A DNA stretch of 64,000 nucleotides, taken from Lonicera japonica. Taxonomy: Eukaryota; Streptophyta; Magnoliopsida; Dipsacales; Caprifoliaceae. Within the stretch, counting starts at the first letter, position 1; every line of letters starts with the position of its first letter. This document shows, piece by piece, positions 1 to 13,300 of the stretch. The stretch is taken from NCBI GenBank assembly GCA_021464415.1, contig CM038469.1, positions 65,081,650 to 65,145,649 on the forward strand. The letters are read 5' to 3'. Position numbers and translations under genes: made by a program. The notes beneath the pieces were generated by a model. That model saw nothing but the letters and a program-made list of their open reading frames with translations. It did not search any database and was not told where the DNA came from.

Positions 1-81
1 CATTACACTTGTCAGTTTTCTCTTGACCCTCTTATCCCTTAATTAGCCATATGTCACTTCCTTTTTTATCGCATGGGTAAA
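1..81. repeat. direct repeat copy 1 flanking a pararetrovirus-like fragment
   Basis: This block, from cattacacttg to gcatgggtaaa, recurs at 754-833 with about five substitutions or indels. The window starts inside it, so its left edge is unknown. Confidence 0.85.
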
Positions 82-83
82 CA

Positions 84-753
84 AAAAACTCCCACTACTT
101 CTGAACAAAGGGATGTTGTTCCATTTTTCGACCTAGAGAAAAAATAAGAAGAAGCTTGTTTAGAAGAGGATACAAAATGTATTAACGATAATGAAGATAT
201 AAAATGCCATATGGGTAGATGGCTATCACAACTTTACAAAGATAAGAAAGAAGAAAAAGACAAAAAAGGTAAAGCTCCAATGTGAAGAAAATCCCATGTG
301 AAGAGATATTGTCCCAACAAAGTTTATTGCAACTTTTTAAAAGTATAATGCTTTATTAAAGTAATTTTGGCGCTTTGCTTCAACAGCCTGCACCCAGGGT
401 CCAACTGTCTTTATCAAGCATATATAAGCAATGACGTCACCCGGATTTAAAATGTTTTAAAATCCGTAGCTTTGCCTATATAAAAGGCTTTCATGTAATA
501 TGTCGATTATTTTTTTCTTTTCCCTTCTCTTATGTTTCTCCCTGCGTGATCTTTTCCTCTTCTTTTTCTTTCTGTAATTTTCTCTTTCTTCTTTTTTCTT
601 CCAGTTTGTAAATTTCTCAGTTTAAATAAAGTTTTAGTTTAAGTTTTTAGTTAGGCTTAATCATTTACCTTGCCACCTTATGGGGCCAAATGGCTCTCAT
701 CCTATATATTTCTCATTATATTCGTCCATCGGTCAATTAATTTTCACCCTCAC
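84..753 (+). mobile_element. endogenous pararetrovirus-like fragment (end of last ORF plus pregenomic promoter)
   Basis: A short open tract at 148-285 encodes a Lys/Glu-rich tail (ending KDKKGKAPM, stop TGA). It is followed by an intergenic stretch with promoter hallmarks: TGACGTCA at 432-439, TATATAAAAG at 477-486, a long pyrimidine-rich leader at 505-605 and AATAAA at 625-630. This layout, with a poly(A) signal just after a strong TATA promoter, is characteristic of caulimovirid DNA. No RT or other diagnostic domain is present, so the assignment rests on architecture. Confidence 0.5.
432..630 (+). promoter_or_regulatory. caulimovirid-like promoter with as-1-type element and early poly(A) signal
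   Basis: TGACGTCA (432-439) is a perfect palindromic TGACG-type bZIP site. TATATAAAAG lies 45 bp downstream. AATAAA at 625 is 148 nt after the TATA box. It lies about 3.6 kb beyond the 3' end of the host gene, on the opposite strand. Confidence 0.5.
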
Positions 754-833
754 CATTACACTTGTTAGTTTTCTCTTGACCCTTATCCCTTAATTAGCCA
801 CGTGTCACTTCCTCTTTTATCGCATGGGTAAAA
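754..833. repeat. direct repeat copy 2
   Basis: Second copy of the block at 1-81, same orientation, offset 753 bp. It could be a tandem array of a 753-bp unit or a duplication flanking the DNA between the copies. Confidence 0.85.
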
Positions 834-2065
834 ATATCATATTTAGTGTACTATTTATGTACTCTTAATTAATTTCAAGGAACTAATCATTCAAATTTGC
901 AGTTTTACTAGGGTATGCATAATCTATTATTTTAGTGCAACTAAAATTTCACAATGCAGATTTCTAAATTAAATTTTAATCTACTACTAATTTTATGTAC
1001 TCGAAATTATTTTTCTTGTGACCATAAAAATGGATATTACAGGGGAGAAAATGGAAATAAAATGATTAATTAGGAATGGAAGAAATAGAATATAAATGAA
1101 TGGTTTTAATTTTATTGCTGTTTACATAGTTAATGATGGAAAATAAAGGGATAAAAAGAACTCTTGGGATAGAGAGGATAAAAGAAAAGAAATGAAATAA
1201 GTTTAATATATTGTTAACAAATAGGATTAAATTTGGAAGATGGTAAATATTTCATTTTTTCTTTCTTTCCCTCCTAATCCTTCCAATATTGAAAAGAAAC
1301 AATATGAATGAATAGATGGAATTGACAATCCCTCACATTCTCTTTTCTTTCCATTCTCATTTATAAATCTAACCAAACGAGTGATTTTTAATCACTTATT
1401 CCATTTTCCTTTCCTTTCTTCCTATTTCTTCAATCCAAACGAACCGTAAGTGATGAAGGAAGCACTCAGCTTTGTAGCATAATTAATTATTGAGAATAAA
1501 ACTTGTTTATTATTGTAAAATTGTGAATGTTAGTTATTTTTTTTTAAATATACTCTTAATTTAAGACATCTAAGAGAAGAATAGCGAGTTCTTAATTTAG
1601 AACGAAAAGAATATTAAGAGTCTCAATAATACAAATTCGATCATTAACCTAATCGGTTGATTAGAATGTGAATTTATACATAATACCCAAAATTATCCAT
1701 AGGTTTTTAAGGCTAAAAGAATGAGACGTTTACGTCATCTTAAGAAACAACCTCCTAGTTTGCCATTAAATATTTAAATCCATCTATTAGATCTATTTTC
1801 TTTATATTAATACATTTTTGAACAAATCTACTTATTAGTTATATTAGAGGGGTATATATGTTGCATTTGTAGTTAATAAATATTGCAGATTCAGAAAAAT
1901 GATTCAGAATAATTCTGTGAGTCTAGTGAGCCAACGCGCGGCTACAAATAAATACTTTAGTCTTTAGACAATAAACTAAGTATCCCAAGCCAAGAGTGGA
2001 CCCAACTCTACATTGATCAGGGTTCAATTAAAATTGCAAATATGTATATTTTTTAAAACATTGAG
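834..2065. other. AT-rich intergenic DNA, no gene recognised
   Basis: No coding exon, RNA gene or clear transposon terminus is seen. Pyrimidine/purine-rich tracts (1040-1450) include the common plant motif 'accaaacga', which suggests an old MITE without definable ends. Confidence 0.4.
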
Positions 2066-2067
2066 CA

Positions 2068-2200
2068 AAAGAGTTAGCCCGGTGGTAAGTCTCTCCTTCA
2101 AACTCTCGGGCAACCAAGGTTCGAGTTTCACCTAATGCAATTAAATAGCTCTCATTCCCTCATTCTCTTAGGAGCATAAATTAAAAGTAAGATTAAAAAA
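2068..2200 (+). mobile_element. tRNA-derived SINE
   Basis: A pol III A box (tagcccggtgg, 2075-2085) and B box (ggttcgagttt, 2118-2128) are 33 bp apart, followed by an A-rich end (gattaaaaaaaca). It is not a tRNA gene: no cloverleaf stems flank the boxes. No clear target-site duplication was found. Confidence 0.6.
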
Positions 2201-4237
2201 ACACTTTATATCAACTTTTTGATGTATATATAATTTTTTATTCCAAACTTTTATGCAATGTTTAAAAGATGCGTTTATTCGGACATGTGTAATGATAATA
2301 GTATGATTTTATTGTCAAAAAATTATAGGTTTGCCCTAGCTCTGAAATTCCTTCTCTATATTTATTTTCATGTTTTGTTTTCCGCCTAATTTTATAATCT
2401 GTATATTTTTGTAATATCATATTTTTGGAGTGGGCTGTCATTTGGGTTGGTCATGTGGAAGTGTTAATGACTAAGACAATGTTTGGAAGTTTGTTATACA
2501 TTCATAGACTTAAAATAAATCATATGTTTATTATTTCCTTATTGCTTTTATAAATTATTTTTTGTTAGAAATTAATTTTAGTTCTAGAAGGTGGCCCCCA
2601 ACTCAACGACCCATTTTGCTCTCTTGCTTCTTCTAGGTGCCAACCTCGTGCCTACAAATTCTTTCCAATATATATTTAAAAGCATGACCCATTGTATAAT
2701 TAAATTAAATTAGATTAAAAATTAAACTCCTGAGAGTTATCTCATTTTGACTTTTGCAAATTTCAACAAATAAGTCCAAAGGTGGTTGTCTAAATAATTC
2801 AACTTAACGGCTGCATCACGGGTTATATAGATCATGTACCAGATATTATATTTTTATTTTTTTACCTATATATATATATACATCTCTACACATATGGTGA
2901 CATATTCACATTTATTCTTACTAGTTTAAATTAGATATATAATACATGTGTTATTTGAATATATTTAATTTTTTAAAAAAAGTCGAACAATATCATTGTT
3001 TAAATATTGCAAGTATTTCTATCATATTTTTCGAACGCGAAGGCAAGCTAACCTCTTAATCATTAAATATAGTTGTTAGTCTTATAATTTGTACAAATAG
3101 AAAGAGAAGAATTACTGCTACTTTTTAGGGGTCGTTAGGAGATTAAAGTTGATTATCACTTATGAGATCCTTATAATTCTCTCCACACAAGAAAACAAAA
3201 GGTCAAATACTTCATCAATCTCAACTTGATATTCTCATTTTGATTTTAAAACTTTCTTGAAAATACTAATTGATAATAGTACAATTTATTCTCAACGGTA
3301 AGAGTTGTCATCTTAATTAGACAAGGAACACAAGTATCAATGACTCTAACAAGAAAAATGAATATCATTTGAGTTTACGAAACAAATGACTTTATGACTT
3401 TTCCGGCTAAAAATTCAAATGGAACTAATAAATTTATTTGGTCAAATTATGTGGATCATTGTTGCAACATCGTAGTAATTTTGGTTCTCATTTATACAAA
3501 TTCAAGCGTAGCCATTTTTTCACCTAAGTAAGAAAATTTAACCAAGAACCAAACGAGCACGAGAGGATGACGGTAATGCCAACAAGACTATGGTTCTAAT
3601 TTTGCCCATATCATCATGTTTTAAATAAAATAGAAGTATTTATGGAATTAATAAGCCCTTGACATTTCTCATGGAGAAGTAGTTCCTTACCACTATGCTA
3701 GTATTTATTTATTTCGGTTCTGTTTGATAATAAAATAAAAAATGATAGCAAAATTAATTTAATTGTGTGAAAAGTTAAAAAATAAGTTGAAAAATGTGGT
3801 GATATGTTCTCGTCTTTTCAATGTTTCCATAAAAAAAAAAAATAATACTTTAGGGGTGGTGATGAAGTGTTGTCAGTTGACTACCCGCACGCTTATTACT
3901 CAATAATGATCTAACAATGATTAATTAAAAAACCAATCATATAAGCATTAATTAAGATTCCGCACTAACCTTAAACAATCCATCTTCCATCCATAAAATT
4001 AGTGTTACAGATATAGCTCATTCCGTCCTAAATATGTTCAAATCTCATAATGCAATCCATTATTTGTTAATTATATGATTGATGAGTACTTTAACAATTT
4101 GAAGCTACAATCAGTTGTCTTGGTCTACTAAAAACATTCTTATATATATTTCATTCAACTTAGAAACCAGGTAAAAGGTTATTGTCACTTGATGGATTAT
4201 TTGTTCTTACTTCTCTATGCAATTACAATGTGAAAAT
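2201..4237. other. AT-rich DNA downstream of the host gene, nothing recognised
   Basis: Only simple AT-rich sequence and a short (TA)n tract near 2868-2880 are seen. The 3' UTR of the minus-strand oxygenase must run into its right-hand end. Confidence 0.4.
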
Positions 4238-4318
4238 TTACATTTTCAGATGGTAGTACTTGTCGAGGAGCTTCTCTGTGTATTCTCCGAAAGTAAGAGA
4301 TCCGAGAGACGGAATCAA
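4238..4318 (-). CDS. 2OG oxygenase exon 15, C terminus and stop (residues 332-357)
   Basis: The acceptor is ...ttgattttcag. It encodes [20 protein letters not shown] then YYHLKM, followed by TAA at 4240-4238. No clear AATAAA poly(A) signal was found in the next 200 bp on the minus strand. Confidence 0.92.
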   Translation of the reverse strand: MIPSLGSLTFGEYTEKLLDKYYHLKM

Positions 4319-7300
4319 CTGAAAATCAATAAGAACAACGACAAAACCTAATGATTTTTCGTGTCTAATATACCCAATTGTGATCGGGAACTTGAAATGT
4401 AAAAAAATGAAAACGGTTATGCCTTTTTAGGATCACTACTAGGAAGCTGGATTGAAACTTAATTGTATTCGAGTTCACTCTCTGGAGTTTAGTGCGAGTT
4501 TTAGGGAAGGAATTTTTATATTATAATGTGACAGAAAAATGTTATGTTATTTGCTAAAGAGGGGGAAGTTGTGTCAAAAGCAAAATACTGGGATTCCTCT
4601 TGGCTTAGTTTCCCTCCATTTGATATGGGACTGGATATAAAGAATATTCTTTTCCTAGGAATCCTGGATTCCATTGCAAAACTCGAACCAAACATTATAA
4701 CCTCGGATGAATCGGGAATTTAGGATTTCAAGAAAGATCAAAAGAACGAACCAATCAGAACCTAGGGGTAACCGGTTAGATTTGTGTTGGATTGAATCCC
4801 ATTCGTTAATCTATTAAGGATCCAGTTACCAGACTCGGTTTGATACCCCAAATAATATTGCACTTGTGTCAACAAAAGGATTAAAAAATTAGGTCAAAAA
4901 TTATGGTTAAAAATACAAACCTCCTGGTGAATATGCACCACTTCTGGGAAATTAAGTTTTTCATCCCTGTGAAATGAAGAGAATAGAAAAGGGAAAATTA
5001 AACCAGAACCCAATGATTCATCTATCTGGAAACTATATATGAAAATTTCAGTAGAGTGTGCAAATTAATCGATCAGTTAAGTAACAGGCTTAGAACTTAA
5101 AAGCCTCATATCCAAAGCATACGCTATGAGCGTTAACGATTTAGTTTTCTATTTGGTAAGGGAAAACAATCAAGAGAGCCAAGAAACCACAACAGCCAGA
5201 TAGTGTGGATGGCAGGCGGGGCCTTTTGTAGAAACCAACACACACCCCCACATGCCTATTGCCAAAGCAAAAGGTGTACCGTGCGCTTCCACAAATGCAC
5301 CTTGCTTTGGGGAAGATGTGTCTGGTTTGGCAATAGAGCCACACAAATAAACCAAAATAATCCATCCAATGGATCCTAAATGAGTTGGAAAGGGTTAGAT
5401 AACCAGATACTCCCACCGTATCAAATTGATAGTCCCACTTTAACTTTGGTACATTTTAAAAATACTAATTTCAACATAACCAATGGACAAGAATATAACT
5501 TGTTTTCTATTGTGAGATTTGGTACATTGATTATGTCCTAAAATGGAAATTGGACAATCAATGAGAGACATCCCGAAAGTGGGACTATCAATTTGAGATG
5601 GAGGGAGTATTAAATTATAATAATTATTAGAAGTTCCACTCTAAGAACCAAACATATGTTTTGTTAGAAAGGCCATTCGACTCATTTTATTTTGAGAAAG
5701 TAACTATAGGCTAGAAATATAGCACTTGAGTGTGATAAAAAAAGAAAAGGATTTGGGTGTCACAGAAGCCCCCAAATCTCTTGAACCAAGACAATGATAA
5801 AATAATGTGATCGACTATTTTGTATGCACAAATAACTGATTTCCCTGCAAACAGGGAAAGGGAGGGTCCTTTATTTTCTTTCATCTTCTCTTTTTTTTTT
5901 TTTTAACTTCTCTCGAAAAGAAGGCAGGGGTGGAGAGTTTGATGTTCTATGAATGCCAGCATGGGAAAAATCATATGTAATCTTAGCTTTGACCACGGCC
6001 CCCAACCCCCACCCCCAAAAAACTCCCACCCCATCAACCCAACCCATTTCTTAAGCCTGACAATTTGCTTGATGAAATGCTACGCTTACTCTAATTTTGT
6101 ACAAATTCTTTGTACAAACTGCCAATTAAATGAATTTGAAGAAACAAGCATTTAATGCATTATCTATCCTCCACTTTAATTGGTCCCGGAACAGTTTGTA
6201 TAAAAGTTTGTACAAAAAATCAAGTATGTTTAGCGTTTCTCTATGAAAATAACAGCTGTCCTATAAACAAGAAAAGAAAAGTACCAGTCAGGCTGCATGA
6301 ATAGTGCAAATGTTGAACGCTCGAGCCCGGTCACTGCTTCCCCCTTTGGTGCCTAATAGGTAACCGATGTTTCAGATAAAAAAAAATCATGAATGACAAA
6401 GCCATATGAAGAGTGTAGAAACAGGAAAATGCAAGGGGCAAATCATTTGAGCAACCTAACACACGGACATATATAACTTGGAAAGAGAAAGGAGCTTCAA
6501 TAGTTTGAGTAACTTTTTCTTTGCATTTTTTTTTTGAAATAACTGTATTAAAAAGGCACCTAAATGGGGCTACATACAATGTACAAATGCTGGATGCAAA
6601 TGCCTACTGTTCCACTGAGGTATATTCCCTCTGTCTTGAATAGTCCCAGTTTGAAAGCCAAACATTTTAAGAAATATCTAGAATCGCATCAATATCCCTC
6701 CTTTGTTTAGGTTTCAAGATTAGGTTAGTTGTTAGCCATGATAGTTGCATCGTTATTGTTAGGAACCATAATGAATATCATGCATAACATCCTCCCTCAC
6801 ATGCGACCCCATACTTGCACGTGGAGAGTAGAGACGGGAACCGGATTACACATAATAGACATATTCAAGATTAACAGATGGGGGATGGAGTTGCCAAGGC
6901 TTGAACCTTGGACCTCCTAGAAACCAAGCTCTGATACCATGTTAGCAACCATCTCTCCCAAAAGCTTAAGCTATTAGGTAGTGGGCCAACAATGTATATC
7001 ATGCTCTTCAACAGTTATAAAAGTTATTTTTGGTATATCACTCTTTTAGAGCCTATTTTAAGAAACAAGACTCGTAATTTGAGATGTATTAAAAAGGAAA
7101 CTGGGAATCCTAAATTGAGAATTAGGGAGTAACAACAAAAGGAGTGAATTTATTATTGAGGAGAGGGGTTGTCCTAGTGGTAGGCAACCTCCACCCTTGT
7201 CTTGAGGTAAAGGGTTCCACTCATGGGGTGGGGGGGGGGGGGTTCTTTGTTTGTAAGATTAAGGGAGAGACTTAGACCACCCTTAATTTAGGAAAAAAAA

Positions 7301-10300
7301 AAAGGAGTGAAGAAATCATCACACAACTCCTCAACCACACCAAATCTTAGCACTTGGTGTTCCATATTATGTCATCCCCTTTGCACAAAACACACCAAAT
7401 TATACGAGACAAGTCCAAATTTTTGACACTCTTCAAATGAAGGTTAACATGACCTTCAATTCTAACTGGCTAATAAATTAGGATATCAGAGACCCACAGC
7501 AAAATATTCACTCATTGCTTTAATGCATTAGACAATCAGGATTCATCGATAAGTTAGACCCTAATGTTATCATGGATTGTTAACTGGCACGGAGGATTAC
7601 TTTAAGCAGTATTGGATCTTGACTTTCATTGGTTCAGTTGACAAAGATGAACTTACTGGATCTACCAGGTTGTATTGGCAATGAACTTAAAGGAACATAT
7701 ATCATTTTGGTTGACCCTATTCCGTGCTTCGTAGGATCTAAGGCTTCTTACTTTCATGCTTTTAATAACTTTTTAACGGAATTGCATATTTAATTTTTAT
7801 GACTGGAATATAAGTTTGAATATTTGAGTATTATGACAACTTTGATAGGGTACCCCTTAAGATTGGGAGATGATCCAATAAATTATATAGTGCTCTGCAT
7901 TAGGTTTACATAGTATTATGAAATTTGACTGCCTTGGCAGGTATATTTTGACCCCTGGCTAACTTAAAATTCGTCTTTGCTGAAACTCATTGTTCTAAAA
8001 ATCGGGATTAATTCATAGTCGGATAGAAATGTTGGAGACTAGGCCTAGTCTTTTGAGAAAATCGAGTTTTAAAAAAATCGTTAAAAAATGGGGATTAATC
8101 TGTTAATCGAGATTTAACGGGAAAAAATCCTAGCTTTGAAAGTTCAATCTCTCTCTCTCCACAACTCTGTAAACCCTAGCTTTGAAGGTTTTTGATTAGA
8201 TGTTTGATTTCAACTTATCTTGCTACCTCTGTTTAAAATAATGTCTTTTTGCTATAAATTTGAGAATTTTTTGGAGACTACTGTTTTATTGCTAGTTTGG
8301 GAATTGTATAAACATTGCTAGTTTTGCTTAAAATAATGCTATATTATGTTGCTATAACTTTGGTAGCTTTGAAATTTTTTATGATTTCTTATGTTTTATT
8401 GGTATTTTATTATTTAAAATAATATTTATAGTGAAAAATTGTTTGTCCGATTAATCCCCAATTAGTCTCCAGTCTCCAACTCACTGACCTAGGACCGACT
8501 AGCGATTTTTAGACCATTGCCGAAACTTGTTGAGAGGTGTAAGAGTAAGAAATCTTGCATTAATATGTGTAAATTGATCCATCCTTACATGGTGTACATA
8601 TGATACAAAACATTTTTACAGAATTGTTTGAAAAAAAAAAAAATATTGAGCAAGTACATATAATACAAAATGTTACAAGAATTATATGTATCTTTTACAA
8701 TCTTAATCATATGTAGGCATGACCTGTGATAATTCCTCCTACTCTGCTCTAAAACTTCGTGCCTAGGTTCTAAAAAAATCCTCAACTAGGGCATGGCCAA
8801 CATGATTTTACTTCGAAATTGGATAATGCAGTTCAAGCAGTTCAAGCATTTCAAGGGTAAGATTATAAAATGTTTCAATCTAACGAGTTGTAGCACTAGC
8901 ATAGTGAAATTTTGGACTAGAGGCCACCATCTATTCTAGAAGGCATTGGCACCAACCTATCAACTCATACTAGTATTCCATATCATTATCTTTTATTAGA
9001 GAAGAGTCAGACTGAGTATTAATTATTATCTCCAATGTTAGATAAAGTGGAGTGCAAAACACTAAGGTCCGTTTGATAAATAGCTGGAAAATAATTGAAA
9101 AAACTACTAATATTTATGAGAAGTTGGAAAACAAGTGAGTGATTTTTTTTTTTGATCAGAAACGAAAACTTATATTGATAAGAAAAATCAATACGAGAAA
9201 TAAAGCAGTCAACAGAGGTCGAGGAGACCACTAAAGATAGCAAGACAAAAGCACAAAAAAAACATCAAAATATCAATCCGCACGACACACTACTAATCCT
9301 AAGCTCCCTGTATCAATAGGACCTATCCTGCAATAAAAACTATCCAAAAACCGCCGTCAGTCCCCTGAAATATTTGTAATTGAATACGCTCCAAAGGCAT
9401 TGGATGAAAAAGCCCATAATGATGCTAAAGCCTTAACTCTACTCCACATCCCGTCTTCAGTTGCTTCCTTGTCCTCGAAAATTCTTGAATTTCTTTCCTT
9501 CCTTATGCACCACATCACTGCCAAACAACAACATCTCCATAAAATTTTAGCCTTCTTTCGGCTTCCCTTGATATACCAACTGATCGAAAGTACACTCTGC
9601 CATGTTTTTGGAAAAGTTGTAACTAGCCCCAACTCCCTTCGAACATTAGCCCAAATATACTGCGCAATTGGACAATGTAAACTGAGATGTTCTTCATCTT
9701 TTCCTTATTTTCCATGGAATTTTTTTCTAACCCATTGCCCAAATAATTTTATTCCATGGAAAACCCAAAAAGTTATAGAACATGCACCAAATAACTCATT
9801 TCTCTTTCCAGCTTCTCATAAAGTAGTGCTTTCAATCATTTTCCAACTTCTTTATCAAATGCATCCTAAGATATTAATGGTGCACTAGTGGGAACAGTTT
9901 TAAAATCCAACTGATAGAAAGTTGCCTAAAAAGAAAACGGAACAAAATATATCCAAGAAACGGACCGAAACAGTACACATGAATAGAGGAAATCAAGATT
10001 CCAAATTTGCATACTTGTAAATGGGAAAGGAAAAGAGAAAAAGCAAAGTGAAATTGAGGCATGCTATGCCAAAATTTCTGCCCGAATCTTTCAAATAAAT
10101 GAAGAGATGGAATAGAAATAAGTACCCGAACACAATGCGGTGTTGCACAAAGATGACCTCTTGACAGTATTTCAGTTGTTTCTCCAATTTGGTATGCTAT
10201 TTCATCTTCTCCGTAAACCACCTAATGCAAGAACAGTTCAAGTTGTTGTGAGAAAACTATGTACATGCGCTTAAAGTCCCGCAAACCATGTGGGCCCTTA

Positions 10301-13300
10301 AATTAATAAAAAGGGAAAGAAAAACAAAACACATGTTACACAGGATTTCCAGGCGTTAAAAGAATTTCAGTGCATATATTCGCAACTGAACTTTCTTAAA
10401 CATGTTTATATTTACATTGTCATTCCAGTATTTTCAGGTTCTTCAATGACAAAACGTTTCTGCCAGCATTAGGTTACTCCTTATGATTGAGATTAATCTG
10501 CCAGCATTACGCATTACTATTTACTAAAAATGCCAGCACAAGAAAGTATACTTTTACTATTTGACCAGTTCGTGTTTTTATATAAAGCCCAGCAGCATTA
10601 TCAGGGCAAGGCATTTCTACAGCGTCTCTTGTAAACATGCCACAGGTAAGACCTACATGTTAGAATTCAAGCAGAAATTAGGCACCCAATGAGAAAAGAG
10701 AAAAAGCCACAAATCAAGAGATCCTGAATAAACGACTATTAAGCTAGAGGATGTTCTGTAAAGAAAACAGGTTTGCTGACACATAAATTCATATGGATTT
10801 CACTAAGAGAAAAACAGGTTCACAATCGTCTCATTTGAGCACTTCATTATTTTGAGTAAAATACATAAAAAAATAAATCTGAGTTATACTATCATAGTTG
10901 TTCAGTGCCTATCAAATTTAGAACTCGTCATGGCCTTTGCCAATCTCGGGTACTGGTAGTGGTTAAATAGTCTTAATCCATTTGTGCTGGCATATAATTA
11001 ATAGAGATCCGAATTTAAAAAAATAAAATAAGGAAAAGTACCATTGCGAAGTTGATTTACAACTTAACTACAAGTTGGGAGGATTCACTTGAAGACATGT
11101 AAATCCTAGTTTATATTTTAAATAGGCTGATGCAAGAAACTCCCTTGGACTTCAAATTTGATTTGGACATTTCATGGGTAATACCACCCTCAACTTTGAT
11201 TAGTGCAAAAAACAAAAAATATCAAACCTGCGCACTAAAGCAAAAATAGTAAACAGCTAAAATGGCCACTAAACTTTGGAGCCAGTACCACTTTGGCCGT
11301 CAAATTTTGGAGCTAGTTTTAATGTGCCGACTCCATCTAATTTGGCTGTTAAATTGGACGGAATGAAGCCATGTGCAAGGCAAATGACTTCATTTAGGGG
11401 CAGTTTGGCGGAAATAGTTGGAGGAAAAAAAGCCATTAAATGAAGTCATGTGCCTCGCACATGGCTTAATTCCATCCAATTTAACAGCCAAATTAGACAG
11501 AGTGGGCAATTAAAACTCGTTCCAAAGTTTGATGGCCAAAGTGGTACTAGCTCCAAAGTTTAGTGACCATTTGCACTGGAACAAAAATGTTGAAGAGTTT
11601 CTTCCATACATAAGGATGATGCAGTGACAGATAGTAAATGTATTGTTAAAAAGGGTAATAGAGTTCTTCTGACACGAAAGGATGATATTTAGCAACACAT
11701 AGGGGATTCTGCAATACATGCAAAGTCCGGGGAGCGGGGAGATGGGTTCATTGCCCAAAAAATAGTTGGAGGTTTTGTATAACAAAGGTGAAGTTCAAGG
11801 TGTTCTTTTTTTAACCTTAACCTTTGTAAAAGGTTTTTGAATAACTCTACATGCCATTTTTCAGGTGATCATTAGGTGTGTAGTTCCAGATTGAAGTCTG
11901 GATCTAATTTAATTGACAGGACGCCCAAGCTAGAGATTAAATAATTAACCACTTCCCTTTCTTTTTATTATTATTATTGTATATATATTATCCTTTCTTC
12001 TGGGGTATGTTATAGCCCTCATTTATATGAAGTTTATTTTGATCTTTCTTGTTCAGTCTTGAGAGGATTTACTAGGTATAATAGCTATTCAAATAGATAT
12101 CATGTTACATTCTCTAAGAAGTTTAGGAGGTAGGTACATGATCACACAAATTATACTCCCATCGTAGGAAATAATAGTCCCTGCTTGAATTTCAAACTTC
12201 TTAAGAAATATTATGAACTACATAGCCCTTCAATTTAAGAGGAAGAGATAGTGATAAGCATCAGCTTAAGTGTTGGCCATTGTAATAACCGGCTGAATTT
12301 GGCATACCAAACTATTTAATAGTCTATTCTTACAAACAGGACTCTAAAAATAACAGTACAGGCACGCAATACATTGATGCGGGCTCATAGGCTTGTTGAA
12401 TGCAGTTCTGAAGCCGAAATAGAAGGCCAAGATACTACTTAATCTCAAGGAATAAATACAACAGTAAGTTATGGTGAGAGTAGACATAATGTTCGGACTC
12501 AAAAAAGCGACTTAGATGATATGGCATCAGTGCATTGGTTGATATATGAGGTCCACAATCTTATCCACTCACAGACCAATGTATTAATGGCACATCTTAT
12601 GAGTCACTTTTTTGGGACTCAATAGTGTATCCCTCTAGAATTATGGACGGTTGAAAATTGCTCACCCGTGAGAGAACCATGATCCATATGCCATCCACAC
12701 CAAGATGAAACAGAATCACCGTTGTAGGTATTACTGCAAAAGGGGAAAAAATCACTTTCTACAGGTTACTAGCAACTACGGGGGGTGGGGGTGGGGTCCT
12801 TAAATCATTTGGTCCCCTTATCAAGATTGCATATGGATAAATCACGGACTTTTGTCACACAAATTATACTTTTTAGACCTATATTAAGAGGGACCTCATC
12901 AACGTTGAGTTACTCAAAAGTTGTTTGTGTGGCTAAAAGGCTGCAAAGGAATGGGGGCAAAAATAAATAACTAGGTTATGACCGCTAAAATTTTTCATAG
13001 TGACCACTGATCAGTCAATATTTATGACACTGGAAACTCAGACGGCTAAATATGAACTAAAATTGAGGGTTTATAACCACAAGGGGACAACCCAGTGAGG
13101 GGCATGGGCTCTTCCGTCACAACCTAGAATCAAGAGTTATCCTCTAGGGGCCAACTCCCAAAGTGAAATAAATTCATAGTTTAAGTTTAAATGTTTAATC
13201 CAAAGGGTGCATTTAGACCCTCTAATTCGCATATATAACAAACTATGAATTTATTTCAAGCAACGGTGAAAAGGCTGGTGAAAACTCCGCCAGTGTTACT

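Noticed and set aside
2068..2130. tRNA gene
   Set aside because: A and B boxes are present, but acceptor and anticodon stems do not form; it is a SINE head.
5141..5416. 91-codon minus-strand ORF
   Set aside because: It lies in intron 13 of the oxygenase gene, overlaps a Stowaway MITE end, and has no family features.
9400..9888. 162-codon plus-strand ORF
   Set aside because: It is the antisense of a truncated LINE zf-RVT region; the meaningful frame is on the minus strand.
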